55,529 nucleotides of DNA from Phormidium sp. FACHB-1136 (GCF_014697375.1 NZ_JACJRS010000033.1:1-55529); one strand, 5' to 3'. Positions 7,701 to 18,262 are shown, counted from the first letter of the stretch. A program made the numbers and translations. The notes: generated by a model not told the origin, from the sequence alone.

Positions 7701-9335
7701 GCGCTGCTTGAAGTAGTCGTAGATCAGGTGGGGCTTTTCGGACAGCACCGCCAGGGGAATGTCGTCGCCCATGCAGTAGGTGGGCTCCTTGGCCTGGGCC
7801 GCCATGTCTTGGATGATCATGTCCACATCCTCGACGGTGTAGCCAAAGGCGTTTTGCTGCTTCAGCAGGGCTGCGCCATCGTAGAGGCTGTCTTCGGCGA
7901 ACAACTGGGGCGAAATCTCTTTGCGGTTTGTCTTCAGCCAGTCGCCGTAGGGATGGCGATGGGCCACCCGCTGCTTCAGTGTCCAGTTTTTCAGAATTTC
8001 CTGGGTATCCAGATCCACCGCGATCATCTGACCGGGGCCAAGCCGCCCCTTTTCCACGATGTCGCTGGCGGCCACATCCAGCACCCCGGCTTCCGAAGAC
8101 ACCATCAGCAGACCATCTTTGGTAACCACATAGCGGGCTGGACGCAGGCCGTTGCGATCCAGCGTTGCCCCCACCTGATGACCGTCACTGAAGACGACCA
8201 GCGCAGGCCCATCCCAGGGTTCTTGCAGGCCGCTGTAGTATTCGTAAAAATCGGTAATTTCGGGATATTGATCGAGGGCGGGCTGGTTGTTGTAGGCTTC
8301 CGGCACCATGATCATCAGGGCTTCCTGGGGCGTGCGGCCTGAGCGCACCAGCATCTCCATCACGTTGTCGAGGTTGGCGGAGTCGCTGTTGTCCAAATTC
8401 ACGATGGGCTTCAGCATTTCCACCCGGTCGCCCCACACCTCGTTGGCCAGATCCGCCTGCCGTGCCATCATCCAGTTGACGTTGCCCACCAGGGTATTGA
8501 TTTCGCCGTTATGGCCCAGCAGCCGCATGGGGTGAGCCAGGGGCCACTTGGGCATGGTGTTGGTGCTAAAGCGACGGTGATACACCGCAAAGGCACTGAC
8601 GTAGGCGGGGTTGGTGAGGTCGTTGTAGAACGAAGCCAGCACCGAAGAGCGCACCATGCCCTTGTACACAATCGTGCGGCAGGAGAAGGAGCAGACATAG
8701 AAGTCGCCTAGAGCCTGCACTTGCTCAGCGGGGAGCGTACCACCCGTTTTCAGTTGGGCTACTGCTTGGAGCACCTGCCGCCGCACCAGATAAAGCTTGC
8801 GTTCTAGGTCTTCGCCCGTGGCCGACTCCGAAGCCACCACCAACTGTTCGATGTGGGGCTGGAACTGTTTGGCCAACGCACCCAGAACATCAGGAGTAAC
8901 GGGCACCTGCCGCCAGCCCACGAGGGTCAGTCCCTCATCTTTGATGACACGCTCGAAGGTCTCCCGCACCAGAGTCGCTGCGGCCTCGTACTGGGGCAAA
9001 AAGATCATCCCCACGCCCGTCTGATCTGGGTTGAGAGCCGCTTTGCCCGATTCTGACGCCCAGGTCTGCAAAATCGCCCAGGGAATTGCCGTCATCACCC
9101 CAGCCCCATCGCCAGAATCCTGGTCGGCACAGCAACCGCCCCGGTGTTCCATGCAGTCCAACGCTGCCAAGGCTCTGGCGACTAGATCATGGCTGGCCCG
9201 ATTCTGCTGATCGGCCAAAAAGCCAACGCCACAAGCATCCCGCTCTTCCACAATGGATTTCGGCCCCCAGTTGGGCCAAGGAGCAGAGGATTGAGGCAGC
9301 GATGGATGCGAGTGGTTCACAGGTGTATGTCCCAT
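4656..9335 (-). CDS. glsF: Ferredoxin-dependent glutamate synthase (Fd-GOGAT)
   Basis: Makes two glutamates from glutamine and 2-oxoglutarate with electrons from reduced ferredoxin, the second half of the GS-GOGAT ammonia-assimilation cycle. About 1559 residues, the usual length. The catalytic Cys is residue 35 (ERDACGVGF) after a short propeptide, and the class II amidotransferase region ([18 protein letters not shown]) resembles plant and cyanobacterial Fd-GOGAT more than NADPH-GltB. The synthase barrel carries the 3Fe-4S motif CHTNNCPVG preceded by another Cys (C-x5-C-x4-C), then the C-terminal GXGXG beta-helix domain ([19 protein letters not shown]). I chose ATG 9335; the longer frame begins with TTG at 9350. 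No NtcA box was recognised upstream. The 3' end is duplicated at 2750-2900. Confidence 0.95.
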   Translation of the reverse strand: MGHTPVNHSHPSLPQSSAPWPNWGPKSIVEERDACGVGFLADQQNRASHDLVARALAALDCMEHRGGCCADQDSGDGAGVMTAIPWAILQTWASESGKAALNPDQTGVGMIFLPQYEAAATLVRETFERVIKDEGLTLVGWRQVPVTPDVLGALAKQFQPHIEQLVVASESATGEDLERKLYLVRRQVLQAVAQLKTGGTLPAEQVQALGDFYVCSFSCRTIVYKGMVRSSVLASFYNDLTNPAYVSAFAVYHRRFSTNTMPKWPLAHPMRLLGHNGEINTLVGNVNWMMARQADLANEVWGDRVEMLKPIVNLDNSDSANLDNVMEMLVRSGRTPQEALMIMVPEAYNNQPALDQYPEITDFYEYYSGLQEPWDGPALVVFSDGHQVGATLDRNGLRPARYVVTKDGLLMVSSEAGVLDVAASDIVEKGRLGPGQMIAVDLDTQEILKNWTLKQRVAHRHPYGDWLKTNRKEISPQLFAEDSLYDGAALLKQQNAFGYTVEDVDMIIQDMAAQAKEPTYCMGDDIPLAVLSEKPHLIYDYFKQRFAQVTNPAIDPLRERLVMSLTTQLGARGNLLDEKPEYARLLKLESPVINEVELNQIHQSGFDTATLSTLYTLAAGPGDLAKAVDALCEQADQAVKAGKTILVLSDRVDANGNPTTLSADTTYIPPLLAVGAVHHHLIRNGLRMHTSLVVDTAQCWSTHHFACLIGYGASAVCPYLALESVRHWWSDSRTQKLMESGKLPVSTLNGAQDNYRKAVDAGLLKILSKMGISLITSYQGAQIFEAIGIGEDLLELAFRGTTSRLGGLSIADLAQETMSFHQRAFPEVAKRLQNMGFVQSRPSGEYHMNNPAMTKLLHKAVADRQYDHYELYKQQLENRPLTALRDLLDLQSDRQPIPLEQVESVESIMKRFCTGGMSLGALSREAHEVLAIAMNRIGGKSNSGEGGEDPVRFNVLKDVDGEGNSPTFPHLRGLKNGDTASSAIKQVASGRFGVTPEYLMHAKQIEIKLAQGAKPGEGGQLPGKKVSPYIAMLRRSKPGVSLISPPPHHDIYSIEDLAQLIFDLHQINPRAGVSVKLVSEVGIGTIAAGVAKANADIIQVSGHDGGTGASPLSSIKHAGVPWELGLTEVHKVLLDNQLRDRVTLRVDGGLKTGWDVVMGALMGAEEFGFGSIAMIAEGCIMARVCHTNNCPVGVATQKEELRKRFTGVPEHVVNFFFYIAEEVRSLLARLGYANLVDIVGRSDLLKPRDGAKPAKTQSLHLETLINLPDVRQDRSWLTHEAVHSNGPVLDDTILADAEVQQAIHNQGTVAKSYKVINTDRTVGARVAGVIADKYGNSGFEGQLNLTFEGSAGQSFGAFNLPGMTLTLVGESNDYVGKGMNGGELVVKPPVDITYDPSENVIIGNTCLYGATGGTLYALGRAGERFAVRNSKGQAVIEGAGDHCCEYMTGGTVVVLGPVGRNVGAGMTGGLAYFLDEDGNFPTLVNPEIVKVQRVITPAGEAQLKALIEAHVAHTGSAKGQRILDNWSEYLPKFWQVVPPSEADSPEANPAEKVLSSAQS

Positions 9336-9437
9336 GGGATAGCAGGTCAAGCGAGGGGATAGGTCTGAAACAAGCGGTCAAAGAGTGAGCCAATCCATCA
9401 AAGAATTGACTGCATCACGGGCGAAACCTTGGACAAT

Positions 9438-9473
9438 TCAATCAGCCTTACGAAGTCAATCAGCCTTACGAAG
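9438..9473. repeat. Perfect 2 x 18-bp tandem repeat upstream of glsF
   Basis: TCAATCAGCCTTACGAAG occurs twice in direct succession, about 100 bp upstream of the glsF start. It may be a replication-slippage duplication or a doubled regulator site; nothing identifies a binding protein. The remaining sequence between glsF and the next gene (9336-9743) shows no gene I can support. Confidence 0.8.
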
Positions 9474-9743
9474 GCCGAGGCGGTGGTGTCATAGAGGCAT
9501 AGCAGGATCCGTATGATAAACCATCCAGCCCCGGCACCTAAACCGCTTTAACACCGTCATGGGGAGTTGAGAGAAGCGGAGCCGAAAAGATCGCCCTCCC
9601 TTGCCCATAACTTACAGACTTTATCAGTAGTTTACAGACCTTAGCATCTCCTTGGGTCAAGGTTCGATAATGGATGAGCCCACCGTGCCCGATGCCCATC
9701 TTCATCCAGTCTTCACCCAGTCCCCCAAGAGAGTCGGTTTTCC

Positions 9744-11549
9744 ATGACGCCATCGCCCCGTATCGGTTTTCCTGTGCTCCTGCTAACTGGCCTCCTGATC
9801 GGTTTGGCCCATCCAGCCATCATCCACAGCGCCGCCGCAACCTCCCCCGATTCGCTCAAGGCTGACGCTCCCATCGCTCAGGCTTCCATCGATCCTACTC
9901 CCATTGCTCAAGCGGTTCGCGCCACGGGTAATCGCGTCAGCATCAATGGCGTTAGTGTATCTGTCCCCTGGATGCAGCAGGATGGCCGAATTGGCCTCGC
10001 GGATTACGGTCTGACGGATCACTTGGGAATAACGCTACTCAATAGCAACGATTCCCAGCGCCAACCCGTGCAGTGGTTTTCCAGCAGTCAAACCCCGACC
10101 GTCCTCAGCGTGTGGGTGCAGGGTGGCTACCGCTACCTTGACCTCGCGCCGCTGCAAACTACCCATGGATGGACGGCCACGGTACAGGGACAAACCCTAA
10201 ACCTCACGGTACCCACCACCCAAATCACCGCCCTGCGTTCCGGCAATCAGCCCTGGGGCCAGCGTTGGGTGATTGATGTCTCTGGGCCAACCGTGGCTCA
10301 AATTAACGAAACCGGGGGATCTGTCACCGTCACTCTCGCCGCTACTGTCACCTCTGCCGTGGCCCAATCCGTCGCCCGTCCGCCCAGTGGTCAGACCCCG
10401 GCGCAAATCACCCCAGCGGGGCAATCCACCCAGATCACCCTGCCCATCCCCAATGCCAACGCCCGCCCGGTGCTATTCACCCTCGCCAATCCCCACCGGG
10501 TGGTGGTGGATGTGCGCACGGATCATTTGCGGCCCTTGGATATTCTCTGGGCACCAGGTCTGCGCTGGCGACAACAGTATTTCACGGTCGGCACCAAAAC
10601 CTTACCCGTCTACTGGCTCCAACTCAGTAGCCGGGAGGCCCAAACCACCCTGCGACCGATCTGGACGGATCCTACAACGGCAACGGGAACCGCCCCCCTA
10701 CAAACCATGGCCCAGCGCTGGCAGGCCACAGCGGCCATCAATGCCGGATTTTTCAACCGCAATAATCAATATCCGTTGGGAGCCGTCCGCTACAGCAACG
10801 ACTGGATTTCCGGCCCCATCCTCGGTCGTGGGGTGGTGGGCTGGGGCAACGGCCAGGTGCAGATGGATCGACTAACGCTGCGACAAACCCTGCGGACGGG
10901 GAACGGCCAAAGTTATCCCATTCAGGCCATCAACAGCGGATATGTGCAAGCCGGAATGGGCCTCTACACCCCTGCCTGGGGCAGCACCTATCGCCCCATC
11001 ACCGAGTCGGAACGCATTATCACCGTGCGAAATCAGCAGGTAGTCGGTCAACAGTCGGTCACTGGCGAGATGGCCGTGCCCATCCCACAAGACGGCTATA
11101 TCCTCGCTCTACGTGCCTACGATACCCCCGCCCCCGCCCTGACTTCTGGCACCGCTGTCACGATTCAATCCGACTTCCTCCCCGCTAGCCTTTCCCCCTT
11201 TCCCCATATCGTCGGTGGTGGCCCGCTGTTGATTCGGAACCGAGGCATTGTCCTGGATGCCGCCCTAGAGCAATTCGGGAGCGCCTTTGCCAGCCAAGCC
11301 GCCCCCCGCAGCGCCATCGGCCACACGGCGAACGGGGATCTCCTGCTGGTTGCCATCCATAACAGCCCTGCTGGCTCCGGCCCTACCCTGGCCGAAACCG
11401 CCCAAATCATGGCCCAACTCGGCAGCGTCGATGCCCTCAACCTCGATGGCGGCAGTTCCGCCAGCCTCTACCTGGGGGGACGACTCATTAACCGTCACCC
11501 CCGCACCGCCGCCCGCGTCAACAACGGCATTGGCCTATTTTTGCCCTGA
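9744..11549 (+). CDS. Secreted phosphodiester glycosidase family protein (NAGPA/DUF2233)
   Basis: A 601-residue exported protein. Residues ~5-30 are a hydrophobic signal peptide (VLLLTGLLIGLAHPAII). The middle (~100-270) is beta-rich, with AMIN-like strands such as RWVIDVSG and HRVVVDVRTDHL, which in cyanobacteria mark cell-wall-associated proteins. The C-terminal ~250 residues are the phosphodiester glycosidase fold (PF09992): AAINAGFFNRNNQYPLGAVR, SNDWISGP, and the hallmark end ALNLDGGSSASLYLGG followed by RVNNGIGLF. Family members remove N-acetylglucosamine linked through a phosphodiester; the bacterial substrate is not known. It is divergently placed from glsF. A role in envelope polysaccharide turnover is inference. 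Confidence 0.85.
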   Translation: MTPSPRIGFPVLLLTGLLIGLAHPAIIHSAAATSPDSLKADAPIAQASIDPTPIAQAVRATGNRVSINGVSVSVPWMQQDGRIGLADYGLTDHLGITLLNSNDSQRQPVQWFSSSQTPTVLSVWVQGGYRYLDLAPLQTTHGWTATVQGQTLNLTVPTTQITALRSGNQPWGQRWVIDVSGPTVAQINETGGSVTVTLAATVTSAVAQSVARPPSGQTPAQITPAGQSTQITLPIPNANARPVLFTLANPHRVVVDVRTDHLRPLDILWAPGLRWRQQYFTVGTKTLPVYWLQLSSREAQTTLRPIWTDPTTATGTAPLQTMAQRWQATAAINAGFFNRNNQYPLGAVRYSNDWISGPILGRGVVGWGNGQVQMDRLTLRQTLRTGNGQSYPIQAINSGYVQAGMGLYTPAWGSTYRPITESERIITVRNQQVVGQQSVTGEMAVPIPQDGYILALRAYDTPAPALTSGTAVTIQSDFLPASLSPFPHIVGGGPLLIRNRGIVLDAALEQFGSAFASQAAPRSAIGHTANGDLLLVAIHNSPAGSGPTLAETAQIMAQLGSVDALNLDGGSSASLYLGGRLINRHPRTAARVNNGIGLFLP

Positions 11550-11987
11550 TGGAAGATGGATGCCCCACGCCCCAACAGAAATTCGGAAGGCTCCTCCTAG
11601 GGCATTACTTCTTGGTTGCTTTCCCCTCTCTGTTGCTTCAACCATTTGAAGAGTCGGTATAGTTTCAGGGATCCTTCTGTCTACACCCTTGCGCCCCAAG
11701 GAGGGATTGCTAAACTAGGCTCCAAGCATGGGAAATTTCCCCGATGGCCAGTTACTAATATCTGTGAATCAGCCCCAAACTCGTCGGTTTCTTCCGTAGT
11801 GTTCACGAGTTTCCAATCGGCCTATCTCCCAAGAGTTGCTACCATCAACCAATTATTCCAGTGGATGTGCGGGGGGTATCTTGCATCAACATGGGAACCT
11901 TATGTCAGGTCAAGTCCTGTTTAAGCCTACAGCCACAGTCCTATTGAAACCGTTACCTCATCCATAATCTAGGAGACCATCATCACT
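11550..11987. other. Intergenic stretch, no gene supported
   Basis: 438 bp between the glycosidase-like gene and the cupin gene. A 102-codon plus-strand frame at 11616-11924 has no recognisable motif and an unconvincing composition. A ribosome-binding site (AGGAG, about 11971) precedes the cupin gene. No tRNA or riboswitch fold was recognised. Confidence 0.6.
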
Positions 11988-12419
11988 ATGCCTAAGCTAG
12001 AAGAGTCCATCCAGGCCGCTACCCTAACCCTCGCCAGTAGCAATGGCAAAGAGAAAGATATTGCCGAAACGGGCCAGCGCCCCTGGGGTTCCTACACCGT
12101 GCTCGAAGAGGGCCGGGGCTACAAAATTAAGCGCATTGAAGTGAAGCCCGGTCATCGCCTCAGCCTGCAACTGCACCACCACCGCAGCGAACACTGGATT
12201 GTGGTCTCCGGCACGGCCAAGGTCACCTGTGCCGAGCAGGAAATCCTGCTTTCCACTAACCAATCTACTTATGTGCCCCCCTGCACCCAACACCGTCTAG
12301 AAAACGTTGGCGTCATTCCCCTCGTGCTGATTGAAGTGCAAAACGGCGAATACCTCGGCGAAGACGACATCGTGCGCTTCCACGACGATTATGCCCGTGC
12401 AGGCGAAAAGGCGAAGTAA
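11988..12419 (+). CDS. Mannose-6-phosphate isomerase type II-like cupin protein
   Basis: A 143-residue single-domain cupin: GQRPWGSYTVLEEGRGYKIK, then VKPGHRLSLQLHHHRSEHWI with the metal-binding HHH...E.H motif, VVSGTAKVT, and a second motif around PPCTQHRLENVG. It matches the C-terminal domain of type II phosphomannose isomerase / mannose-1-phosphate guanylyltransferase (ManC/AlgA), here without the guanylyltransferase domain. Stand-alone versions are common in cyanobacteria and probably interconvert mannose-6-P and fructose-6-P for GDP-mannose supply, though activity is inferred. A good AGGAG lies before the ATG, and a clear rho-independent terminator follows at 12491-12523, so it looks monocistronic. 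Confidence 0.88.
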   Translation: MPKLEESIQAATLTLASSNGKEKDIAETGQRPWGSYTVLEEGRGYKIKRIEVKPGHRLSLQLHHHRSEHWIVVSGTAKVTCAEQEILLSTNQSTYVPPCTQHRLENVGVIPLVLIEVQNGEYLGEDDIVRFHDDYARAGEKAK

Positions 12420-12490
12420 GCCCATTTCTCGTCACCTAGATCCCCAATGGGATCCCTAACGAGAACTGAGCTACACGATTAAGACCCCCT

Positions 12491-12523
12491 GCCGACAGCG
12501 TCTCACCTGTCGGCATCGTTTTT
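12491..12523 (+). terminator. Rho-independent terminator after the cupin gene
   Basis: GCCGACAG (12491-12498) pairs perfectly with CTGTCGGC (12507-12514), an 8-bp GC-rich stem with an 8-base loop, followed by ATCGTTTTT. It ends the cupin transcript. Confidence 0.88.
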
Positions 12524-12650
12524 AGGAGGACTTATTTCGGAGGACTGGATCGGCTGGAGCGGCTGGCCCATCAGTGCCCTCCGGCTGGCGTGATAGTCTG
12601 AGGATCGGCCCAATTTTGGTAGGCCATCAGCCCCTAGTCCACACGTCACC

Positions 12651-13022
12651 ATGATTCATCTGCGCCCCGCAGCCGCCCAAGAGATCCAGCGCCTTTTGCA
12701 ATCGTCCCCCAATCACCATGGCTTGAGAATTCATCTCCAGCCGAGCGACTGTGCCGAGTGGATTTACGACCTCAGCCCAGCCCAGGGCGTCGATCCTAAG
12801 GACGTAACCTTTCAAGTGGGCGATCTTCACATCGTCATCGCCGAATCGATTGGGCGACTTATCAACGGCCTCACCATTGACTACGCCGAGGATTTGATGG
12901 GCGGGGGCTTTCGCTTCGTCAATCCCCAGGCCAGCCAGACCTGTGGCTGCGGTAACGCTTTTTCTACCACCACCCATGCGGTCGCCGAGGACTGCCATAC
13001 CGTGGCCGAAAATCCTCGCTAA
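12651..13022 (+). CDS. IscA/HesB/ErpA-type iron-sulfur carrier protein
   Basis: A 123-residue A-type carrier that accepts or delivers Fe-S clusters during protein maturation. The three conserved cysteines are present: one in PSDCAEW (residue ~35) and the C-terminal pair in QTCGCGNAF (~102-104). Other family signatures are MIHLRPAAAQEIQRLL at the start, VVIAE-like DLHIVIAES, and LINGLTIDYAEDLMGGGFRF VNP. The tail after CGCG is about 18 residues longer than in minimal members. It is not next to nif or suf genes, so the client is unknown. It stands between a terminator and a palindromic repeat and is probably transcribed alone. Confidence 0.9.
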   Translation: MIHLRPAAAQEIQRLLQSSPNHHGLRIHLQPSDCAEWIYDLSPAQGVDPKDVTFQVGDLHIVIAESIGRLINGLTIDYAEDLMGGGFRFVNPQASQTCGCGNAFSTTTHAVAEDCHTVAENPR

Positions 13023-13112
13023 ACGAGGCCCCTAGCTCACCTGTGACCGCAGAGGCAGCGCCATCCTCAACGAACGCAATTCTCAAGATGACTTGACTCA
13101 TTGACGCAAGAC

Positions 13113-13190
13113 CGCTCAGGCTGAGCTTGTCGAAGCTCGTTCACCCTTCGACAAGCTCAGGGCGAACGGCCAATGTACCAAAATGAGAAT
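13113..13190. repeat. REP-like palindromic repeat, copy A
   Basis: A 14-bp perfect stem, TGAGCTTGTCGAAG (13122-13135) and CTTCGACAAGCTCA (13146-13159), followed by GGGCGAACGGCCAAT and an AAAATGAGAAT end. A second copy is at 40303-40381. It sits just before the rpsL promoter. Confidence 0.85.
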
Positions 13191-13211
13191 GGCTACGAAC
13201 ATAAACCAAGA

Positions 13212-13241
13212 TTGACGAAAGCATCTTCACAGTGATACGCT
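13212..13241 (+). promoter_or_regulatory. Candidate sigma-70-type promoter for rpsL
   Basis: TTGACG (13212-13217) and TACGCT (13236-13241) are separated by 18 bp, about 60 bp ahead of the rpsL start. Plausible by spacing only. Confidence 0.4.
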
Positions 13242-13301
13242 AGACCCTTGTGAAAACTTTCAAATCACTAGCCATACTGTAGCGTCTAGAGCACCTGATC
13301 T

Positions 13302-13676
13302 ATGCCCACGATTCAGCAACTCATTCGGAGTGAGCGTCAGAAAACCGAGAAAAAGACCAAGTCTCCTGCCCTAAAAAGCTGCCCCCAACGTCGTGGGGTA
13401 TGTACCCGTGTCTACACCACCACCCCCAAGAAACCGAACTCGGCCCTGCGGAAGGTGGCCCGTGTGCGCCTAACCTCTGGCTTTGAGGTCACGGCCTATA
13501 TTCCTGGCATTGGTCACAACCTGCAAGAGCACTCCGTGGTCATGATTCGTGGTGGTCGGGTTAAGGATCTTCCCGGTGTTCGTTATCACATCATTCGCGG
13601 CACCCTAGATACCGCTGGCGTTAAGGATCGTCGTCAAGGACGTTCCAAGTACGGCGCTAAGCGTCCCAAGGCGTAG
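13302..13676 (+). CDS. rpsL: 30S ribosomal protein S12
   Basis: A 124-residue S12, the decoding-centre protein whose changes give streptomycin resistance. It shows the family start [12 protein letters not shown], the [20 protein letters not shown] decoding loop and the [17 protein letters not shown] loop, then the basic end [10 protein letters not shown]. Length is standard for cyanobacteria. It is the first gene of the str cluster: rpsG follows after 185 bp, then fusA and tufA. The usual lysine/proline resistance positions appear wild type. Confidence 0.98.
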   Translation: MPTIQQLIRSERQKTEKKTKSPALKSCPQRRGVCTRVYTTTPKKPNSALRKVARVRLTSGFEVTAYIPGIGHNLQEHSVVMIRGGRVKDLPGVRYHIIRGTLDTAGVKDRRQGRSKYGAKRPKA

Positions 13677-13861
13677 ATCAGAATTCTAGCTTTCGGCAAT
13701 GGTGTGGCTAGTCGCAGCGGTTCATCGTGTCTGGAAAGCAAGTTTTGGTCTTCAATCCTTTAGACTGGTTGCCCTTAACGCCTGGGAAAAGCATCCTTGG
13801 CTGCCTTTTCCCTACTTCTAAACTCGATCATTACGTTCCACAGACTTCGGAAGATTAAGTT

Positions 13862-14332
13862 ATGTCCCGCCGTACCGTTATTCAAAAACGTCCGATTCCC
13901 CCCGACTCGGTCTACAACAGCCGCCTCATTACTATGATGAGCCGTCGTTTGATGACCAGCGGCAAACGCTCCCTGGCCGACCGCATCATCTACGATGCGT
14001 TCAACATCATTAAGGAGCGCAGTGGTGGCGATCCCCTCGAAGTATTCGAGCGGGCTGTCCGCAACACCACGCCCCTGGTGGAGGTGAAGGCTCGTCGGGT
14101 GGGGGGTGCCACCTATCAGGTACCCATGGAAGTCCGCCCTGAGCGGGGTGTGGCCCTGTCCTTGCGCTGGCTCACCCAGTTCTCCCGCCAACGGTCGGGT
14201 AAATCCATGGCCATCAAACTGGCTAACGAACTGATGGATGCCGCCAACGAAACTGGCGGTGCTGTTCGTAAGCGCGAAGAAACCCACCGCATGGCCGAAG
14301 CCAACAAGGCCTTTGCCCACTACCGCTACTAA
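13862..14332 (+). CDS. rpsG: 30S ribosomal protein S7
   Basis: A 156-residue S7, a primary 16S rRNA-binding protein that nucleates the 30S head. Signatures are [56 protein letters not shown] and [12 protein letters not shown], ending in NKAFAHYRY. Cyanobacterial S7 is 156 residues, as here. It is the second gene of the str cluster; in E. coli S7 represses this operon by binding its message, but no such leader structure was checked here. fusA begins 120 bp downstream. Confidence 0.98.
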   Translation: MSRRTVIQKRPIPPDSVYNSRLITMMSRRLMTSGKRSLADRIIYDAFNIIKERSGGDPLEVFERAVRNTTPLVEVKARRVGGATYQVPMEVRPERGVALSLRWLTQFSRQRSGKSMAIKLANELMDAANETGGAVRKREETHRMAEANKAFAHYRY

Positions 14333-14452
14333 GTCCCAGTTTGTCCATCGCTGGTTGGCTGTTTAAGACGATGAAAGCGGCTGGCGATGGGGGTTGGTTG
14401 AGAAAAAACAGTGCGGTTAATAAACTAGCTCCATACTAATCAGGAGGTAGCT

Positions 14453-16528
14453 GTGGCACGGACAACGCCCCTAGAGCGGGTTAGAAATATCGGTATCGCC
14501 GCCCACATTGATGCAGGCAAGACCACCACAACGGAACGTATCCTCTACTACTCTGGGATCGTTCACAAAATTGGTGAAGTCCATGAGGGCACCGCCGTAA
14601 CCGACTGGATGGAGCAGGAGCGGGAACGGGGAATTACCATTACCGCTGCCGCCATCAGCACCAGTTGGCGGGATCATCAAATCAACATCATTGATACCCC
14701 TGGCCACGTCGATTTCACTATCGAGGTCGAACGTTCCATGCGGGTATTGGATGGGGTGATTGCCGTGTTTTGCTCGGTGGGTGGTGTTCAGCCCCAGTCT
14801 GAAACCGTTTGGCGGCAAGCGAATCGGTACAAGGTGCCGCGCATTGCCTTCGTCAACAAGATGGATCGCACCGGGGCCAACTTTTTCAAGGTCTATCAAC
14901 AACTGCGGGATCGCCTTGGGGCGAATGCTGTGGCGATTCAGGTACCCATTGGCTCCGAGGGCAACTTCCAGGGGCTCATTGATCTAGTGGCGATGCGGGC
15001 ACGTATTTACCATGACGATCTCGGTAAAGATGTTGAGGATGCTGAGATCCCTGCCGATCTGCTGGAGGTGGCTGAAGAATACCGCACGCGCCTCGTGGAA
15101 GCGGTGGCGGAGGTGGATGATCGCCTAATGGAGAAGTACCTGGAAGGGGAAGACTTTTCCCCTGAAGACATTGTTACGGCCCTGCGCCAGGGAACCGTCA
15201 GTGGCAATATCGTCCCGGTGCTTTGTGGATCCGCCTTCAAAAATCGAGGCGTTCAACTCCTGCTGGATGCCGTCGTGGATTATCTTCCAGCCCCTCCCGA
15301 TGTACCTGCTATCCAGGGGCTTTTACCCGACGGCAGCACCGCCGAGCGTCACCCCAATGACGAAGATCCCCTAGCCGCATTGGCCTTCAAGATTATGGCC
15401 GATCCCTATGGTCGCCTAACCTTTGTGCGAGTGTACTCCGGGGTATTGAAAAAAGGCAGCTACATCTACAACGCCACCAAGGACAAAAAGGAGCGTATCT
15501 CCCGTCTGATTGTGCTCAAGGCCGATGATCGTATCGAGGTGGATGAGTTACGAGCCGGGGATCTAGGAGCCGCCATTGGCCTTAAGGACACCTTCACAGG
15601 CGACACCATTTGTGAGCCTGAACATCCCATCATCCTAGAGTCTTTGTTTGTGCCAGAGCCTGTGATTTCTGTGGCCGTAGAACCAAAGACCAAACAGGAC
15701 ATGGATAAGCTTGCCAAGGCACTGCAATCCCTTTCAGAGGAGGATCCAACCTTCCGAGTCAGCACCGATCCCGAAACCAACCAAACCGTGATTGCGGGCA
15801 TGGGAGAACTGCACCTCGACATTCTCGTAGACCGTATGTTGCGGGAATTTAAGGTGGAAGCCAACATCGGTGCGCCCCAAGTGGCCTACCGCGAGACTAT
15901 CCGCCAGAAAACCGCAGCGGAGGGTAAGTTTATCCGCCAAAGTGGCGGCAAAGGCCAGTACGGACATGTTGTAGTTGAGGTTGAACCTGCTGAAGAAAGC
16001 AGCGGATTTGAATTTGTGTCTAAGATCGTAGGGGGAACAATTCCAAAAGAATATATTCCTTCTGCCGAACAAGGCATGAAAGAGGCCTGCGAATCTGGTA
16101 TCCTAGCTGGGTATCCTGTGATCGATTTAAAGGTTACACTAACCGACGGGTCTTACCATGAGGTGGATTCTTCGGAAATGGCCTTTAAGATCGCGGGGTC
16201 GATGGCGATGAAAGAAGCCGTCATGAAGGCATCTCCCGTCCTTCTTGAGCCCGTTATGAAGGTCGAGGTTGAAGTTCCGGAAGACTTTCTGGGCGATGTC
16301 ATGGGAGACTTAAACTCCCGACGTGGTCAGATCGAAGGCATGGGGTCTGAGGCTGGTGTTGCAAAGGTTACCGCCGATGTCCCATTAGCTGAGATGTTTG
16401 GTTATGCTACCGACATCCGCTCTAAAACGCAGGGTCGGGGCATTTTTTCGATGGAGTTTAGCCATTATGGCGAGGTTCCTCGAAATGTGGCTGAGGCCAT
16501 TATCTCTAAAAACAGTGGGAACGCTTAG
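14453..16528 (+). CDS. fusA: Elongation factor G
   Basis: The translocation GTPase, 691 residues, full length. The G domain has [15 protein letters not shown] (P loop), [15 protein letters not shown] and FVNKMDRTG; domains II-V follow with [14 protein letters not shown], the [16 protein letters not shown] domain IV segment and the [13 protein letters not shown] end. It starts with GTG at 14453, supported by a strong CAGGAGGTAGCT just upstream. The reading matches ordinary cyanobacterial EF-G, with no duplication or insertion. tufA begins 24 bp after its stop, so the two are co-transcribed. Confidence 0.98.
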   Translation: MARTTPLERVRNIGIAAHIDAGKTTTTERILYYSGIVHKIGEVHEGTAVTDWMEQERERGITITAAAISTSWRDHQINIIDTPGHVDFTIEVERSMRVLDGVIAVFCSVGGVQPQSETVWRQANRYKVPRIAFVNKMDRTGANFFKVYQQLRDRLGANAVAIQVPIGSEGNFQGLIDLVAMRARIYHDDLGKDVEDAEIPADLLEVAEEYRTRLVEAVAEVDDRLMEKYLEGEDFSPEDIVTALRQGTVSGNIVPVLCGSAFKNRGVQLLLDAVVDYLPAPPDVPAIQGLLPDGSTAERHPNDEDPLAALAFKIMADPYGRLTFVRVYSGVLKKGSYIYNATKDKKERISRLIVLKADDRIEVDELRAGDLGAAIGLKDTFTGDTICEPEHPIILESLFVPEPVISVAVEPKTKQDMDKLAKALQSLSEEDPTFRVSTDPETNQTVIAGMGELHLDILVDRMLREFKVEANIGAPQVAYRETIRQKTAAEGKFIRQSGGKGQYGHVVVEVEPAEESSGFEFVSKIVGGTIPKEYIPSAEQGMKEACESGILAGYPVIDLKVTLTDGSYHEVDSSEMAFKIAGSMAMKEAVMKASPVLLEPVMKVEVEVPEDFLGDVMGDLNSRRGQIEGMGSEAGVAKVTADVPLAEMFGYATDIRSKTQGRGIFSMEFSHYGEVPRNVAEAIISKNSGNA

Positions 16529-16552
16529 AAAAAGAAAGGACACGTAACGTAA

Positions 16553-17782
16553 ATGGCACGCGAAAAGTTTGTACGGACTAAACCACACGTTAACATTGGC
16601 ACCATCGGTCACGTTGACCATGGTAAAACCACCCTCACCGCCGCTATCACCATGGCTCTAGCGGCAGTTGGTGGTGCTCAGGCTCGTAAATACGATGAAA
16701 TTGATGCTGCCCCCGAAGAAAAAGCTCGTGGGATTACCATCAACACCGCCCACGTGGAGTATGAAACGGAAACCCGTCACTACGCCCACGTAGACTGCCC
16801 CGGCCACGCGGACTATGTGAAAAACATGATCACCGGTGCCGCCCAGATGGACGGCGCTATCCTGGTGTGCTCCGCCGCCGATGGCCCCATGCCCCAGACC
16901 CGTGAGCACATTCTGCTCGCTCGCCAGGTTGGTGTGCCCAGCCTAGTCGTCTTCCTCAACAAGCAGGACATGGTGGATGACGATGAACTGCTGGAACTGG
17001 TAGAACTGGAAGTGCGTGAGTTGCTCAGCTCCTACGATTTCCCTGGGGATGACCTGCCCATCACCCCTGGCTCAGCTCTGCAAGCTGTAGAAGCCCTGAC
17101 CGCAAATCCTAAGCTCCAGCGTGGCGACAACCCGTGGGTAGACAAAATTTTGGCACTGATGGACACCGTTGACGAGTACATTCCTACTCCTGAGCGTGCT
17201 GTCGATAAGCCTTTCCTGATGGCCGTTGAAGACGTGTTCTCCATCACGGGTCGGGGTACTGTGGCCACTGGCCGGATTGAGCGCGGTGTCGTCAAGGTTG
17301 GCGATGTGGTTGAGCTGGTAGGTATTCGTGACACCCGCAACACGACGGTCACGGGTATCGAAATGTTCAAGAAGAGCCTTGACCAAGGCCAAGCCGGTGA
17401 TAATGCTGGTCTTCTGCTTCGTGGCATCCAGAAGGAAGATGTAGAGCGGGGTATGGTGTTGGCCAAACCCGGCAGCATTACTCCCCATACTCAGTTCGAG
17501 GGTGAAGTCTACATCCTGACTGAGAAAGAAGGTGGACGGAAGACTCCCTTCTTCCCTGGCTACAAGCCTCAGTTCTATGTGCGTACCACCGATGTAACGG
17601 GCAGCATCAAAGCGTTTACCGCCGATGATGGCGGTGAAGCTGAAATGGTTATGCCCGGTGACCGCATCAAAATGACTGTAGAACTCATCAACCCTGTTGC
17701 CATTGAGGAAGGTATGCGCTTCGCAATTCGTGAAGGTGGTCGTACTGTGGGTGCGGGTGTTGTGTCCAAGATCATCAAGTAG
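16553..17782 (+). CDS. tufA: Elongation factor Tu
   Basis: The GTPase that delivers aminoacyl-tRNA to the ribosome, 409 residues as usual in cyanobacteria and plastids. Motifs: [35 protein letters not shown], the effector-region [14 protein letters not shown], and [15 protein letters not shown] carrying the ten-residue insertion ([15 protein letters not shown] region) seen in cyanobacterial EF-Tu. Domains II and III end with [18 protein letters not shown] precedes the ATG. A hairpin at 17801-17843 lies between it and rpsJ and may attenuate transcription. Confidence 0.98.
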   Translation: MAREKFVRTKPHVNIGTIGHVDHGKTTLTAAITMALAAVGGAQARKYDEIDAAPEEKARGITINTAHVEYETETRHYAHVDCPGHADYVKNMITGAAQMDGAILVCSAADGPMPQTREHILLARQVGVPSLVVFLNKQDMVDDDELLELVELEVRELLSSYDFPGDDLPITPGSALQAVEALTANPKLQRGDNPWVDKILALMDTVDEYIPTPERAVDKPFLMAVEDVFSITGRGTVATGRIERGVVKVGDVVELVGIRDTRNTTVTGIEMFKKSLDQGQAGDNAGLLLRGIQKEDVERGMVLAKPGSITPHTQFEGEVYILTEKEGGRKTPFFPGYKPQFYVRTTDVTGSIKAFTADDGGEAEMVMPGDRIKMTVELINPVAIEEGMRFAIREGGRTVGAGVVSKIIK

Positions 17783-17800
17783 GGTCTAGTTCCTACTGTT

Positions 17801-17857
17801 AGAAGACAAGGGCAGGGTCATGTTGTCCTGTCCTTGTTCTTCTTGATTCTTCTTTTT
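17801..17857 (+). terminator. Terminator or attenuator between tufA and rpsJ
   Basis: AGAAGACAAGGGCAGG pairs with CCTGTCCTTGTTCTT across a short loop (stem about 17801-17841, one or two mismatches), followed by a T-rich tract ending TTCTTTTTG. rpsJ starts 35 bp later, so it probably reduces rather than stops read-through. Confidence 0.7.
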
Positions 17858-17891
17858 GTTGAACCTTGAAAACTTAACTGGAGTTAGCCCT

Positions 17892-18209
17892 ATGGCCACC
17901 ATTCAGCAGCAAAAAATTCGCATTCGCCTCAAAGCTTTTGATCGCAGACTGCTCGATACCTCCTGCGAAAAAATTGTGGATACCGCCAACCGCACCAACG
18001 CTACCGCGATTGGCCCTATTCCTCTGCCCACCAAGCGGCGTATTTATTGTGTGCTCCGTTCTCCCCACGTGGATAAGGACTCCCGCGAACACTTTGAAAG
18101 CCGCACCCACCGCCGCATTATTGATATCTATCAGCCGTCCCCTAAAACCATTGATGCGCTGATGAAGCTGGATTTGCCTGCGGGAGTTGACATTGAGGTG
18201 AAGCTGTAG
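17892..18209 (+). CDS. rpsJ: 30S ribosomal protein S10
   Basis: A 105-residue S10, a 30S head protein and, in many bacteria, the NusE transcription antitermination factor. Signatures are [39 protein letters not shown] and [21 protein letters not shown] chose ATG 17892 ([11 protein letters not shown]) because GGAG lies upstream and S10 proteins start there; the open frame extends 12 codons further up without support. Cyanobacteria place rpsJ behind tufA, as here, rather than at the head of the S10 operon. A clear terminator follows. Confidence 0.97.
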   Translation: MATIQQQKIRIRLKAFDRRLLDTSCEKIVDTANRTNATAIGPIPLPTKRRIYCVLRSPHVDKDSREHFESRTHRRIIDIYQPSPKTIDALMKLDLPAGVDIEVKL

Positions 18210-18262
18210 GTTTACCGTGGGATCACGCATACCTCTTCCGAGTCGTTACCTTTGACAGGTCG

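Noticed and set aside
4536..9388. Many plus-strand frames of 60-211 codons across glsF
   Set aside because: Antisense shadows of a GC-rich gene; no motifs and no ribosome-binding sites.
9336..9743. NtcA site upstream of glsF
   Set aside because: No GTA-N8-TAC with a suitably placed -10 element was found.
11616..11924. 102-codon plus-strand frame before the cupin gene
   Set aside because: Irregular composition, no family resemblance, no Shine-Dalgarno.
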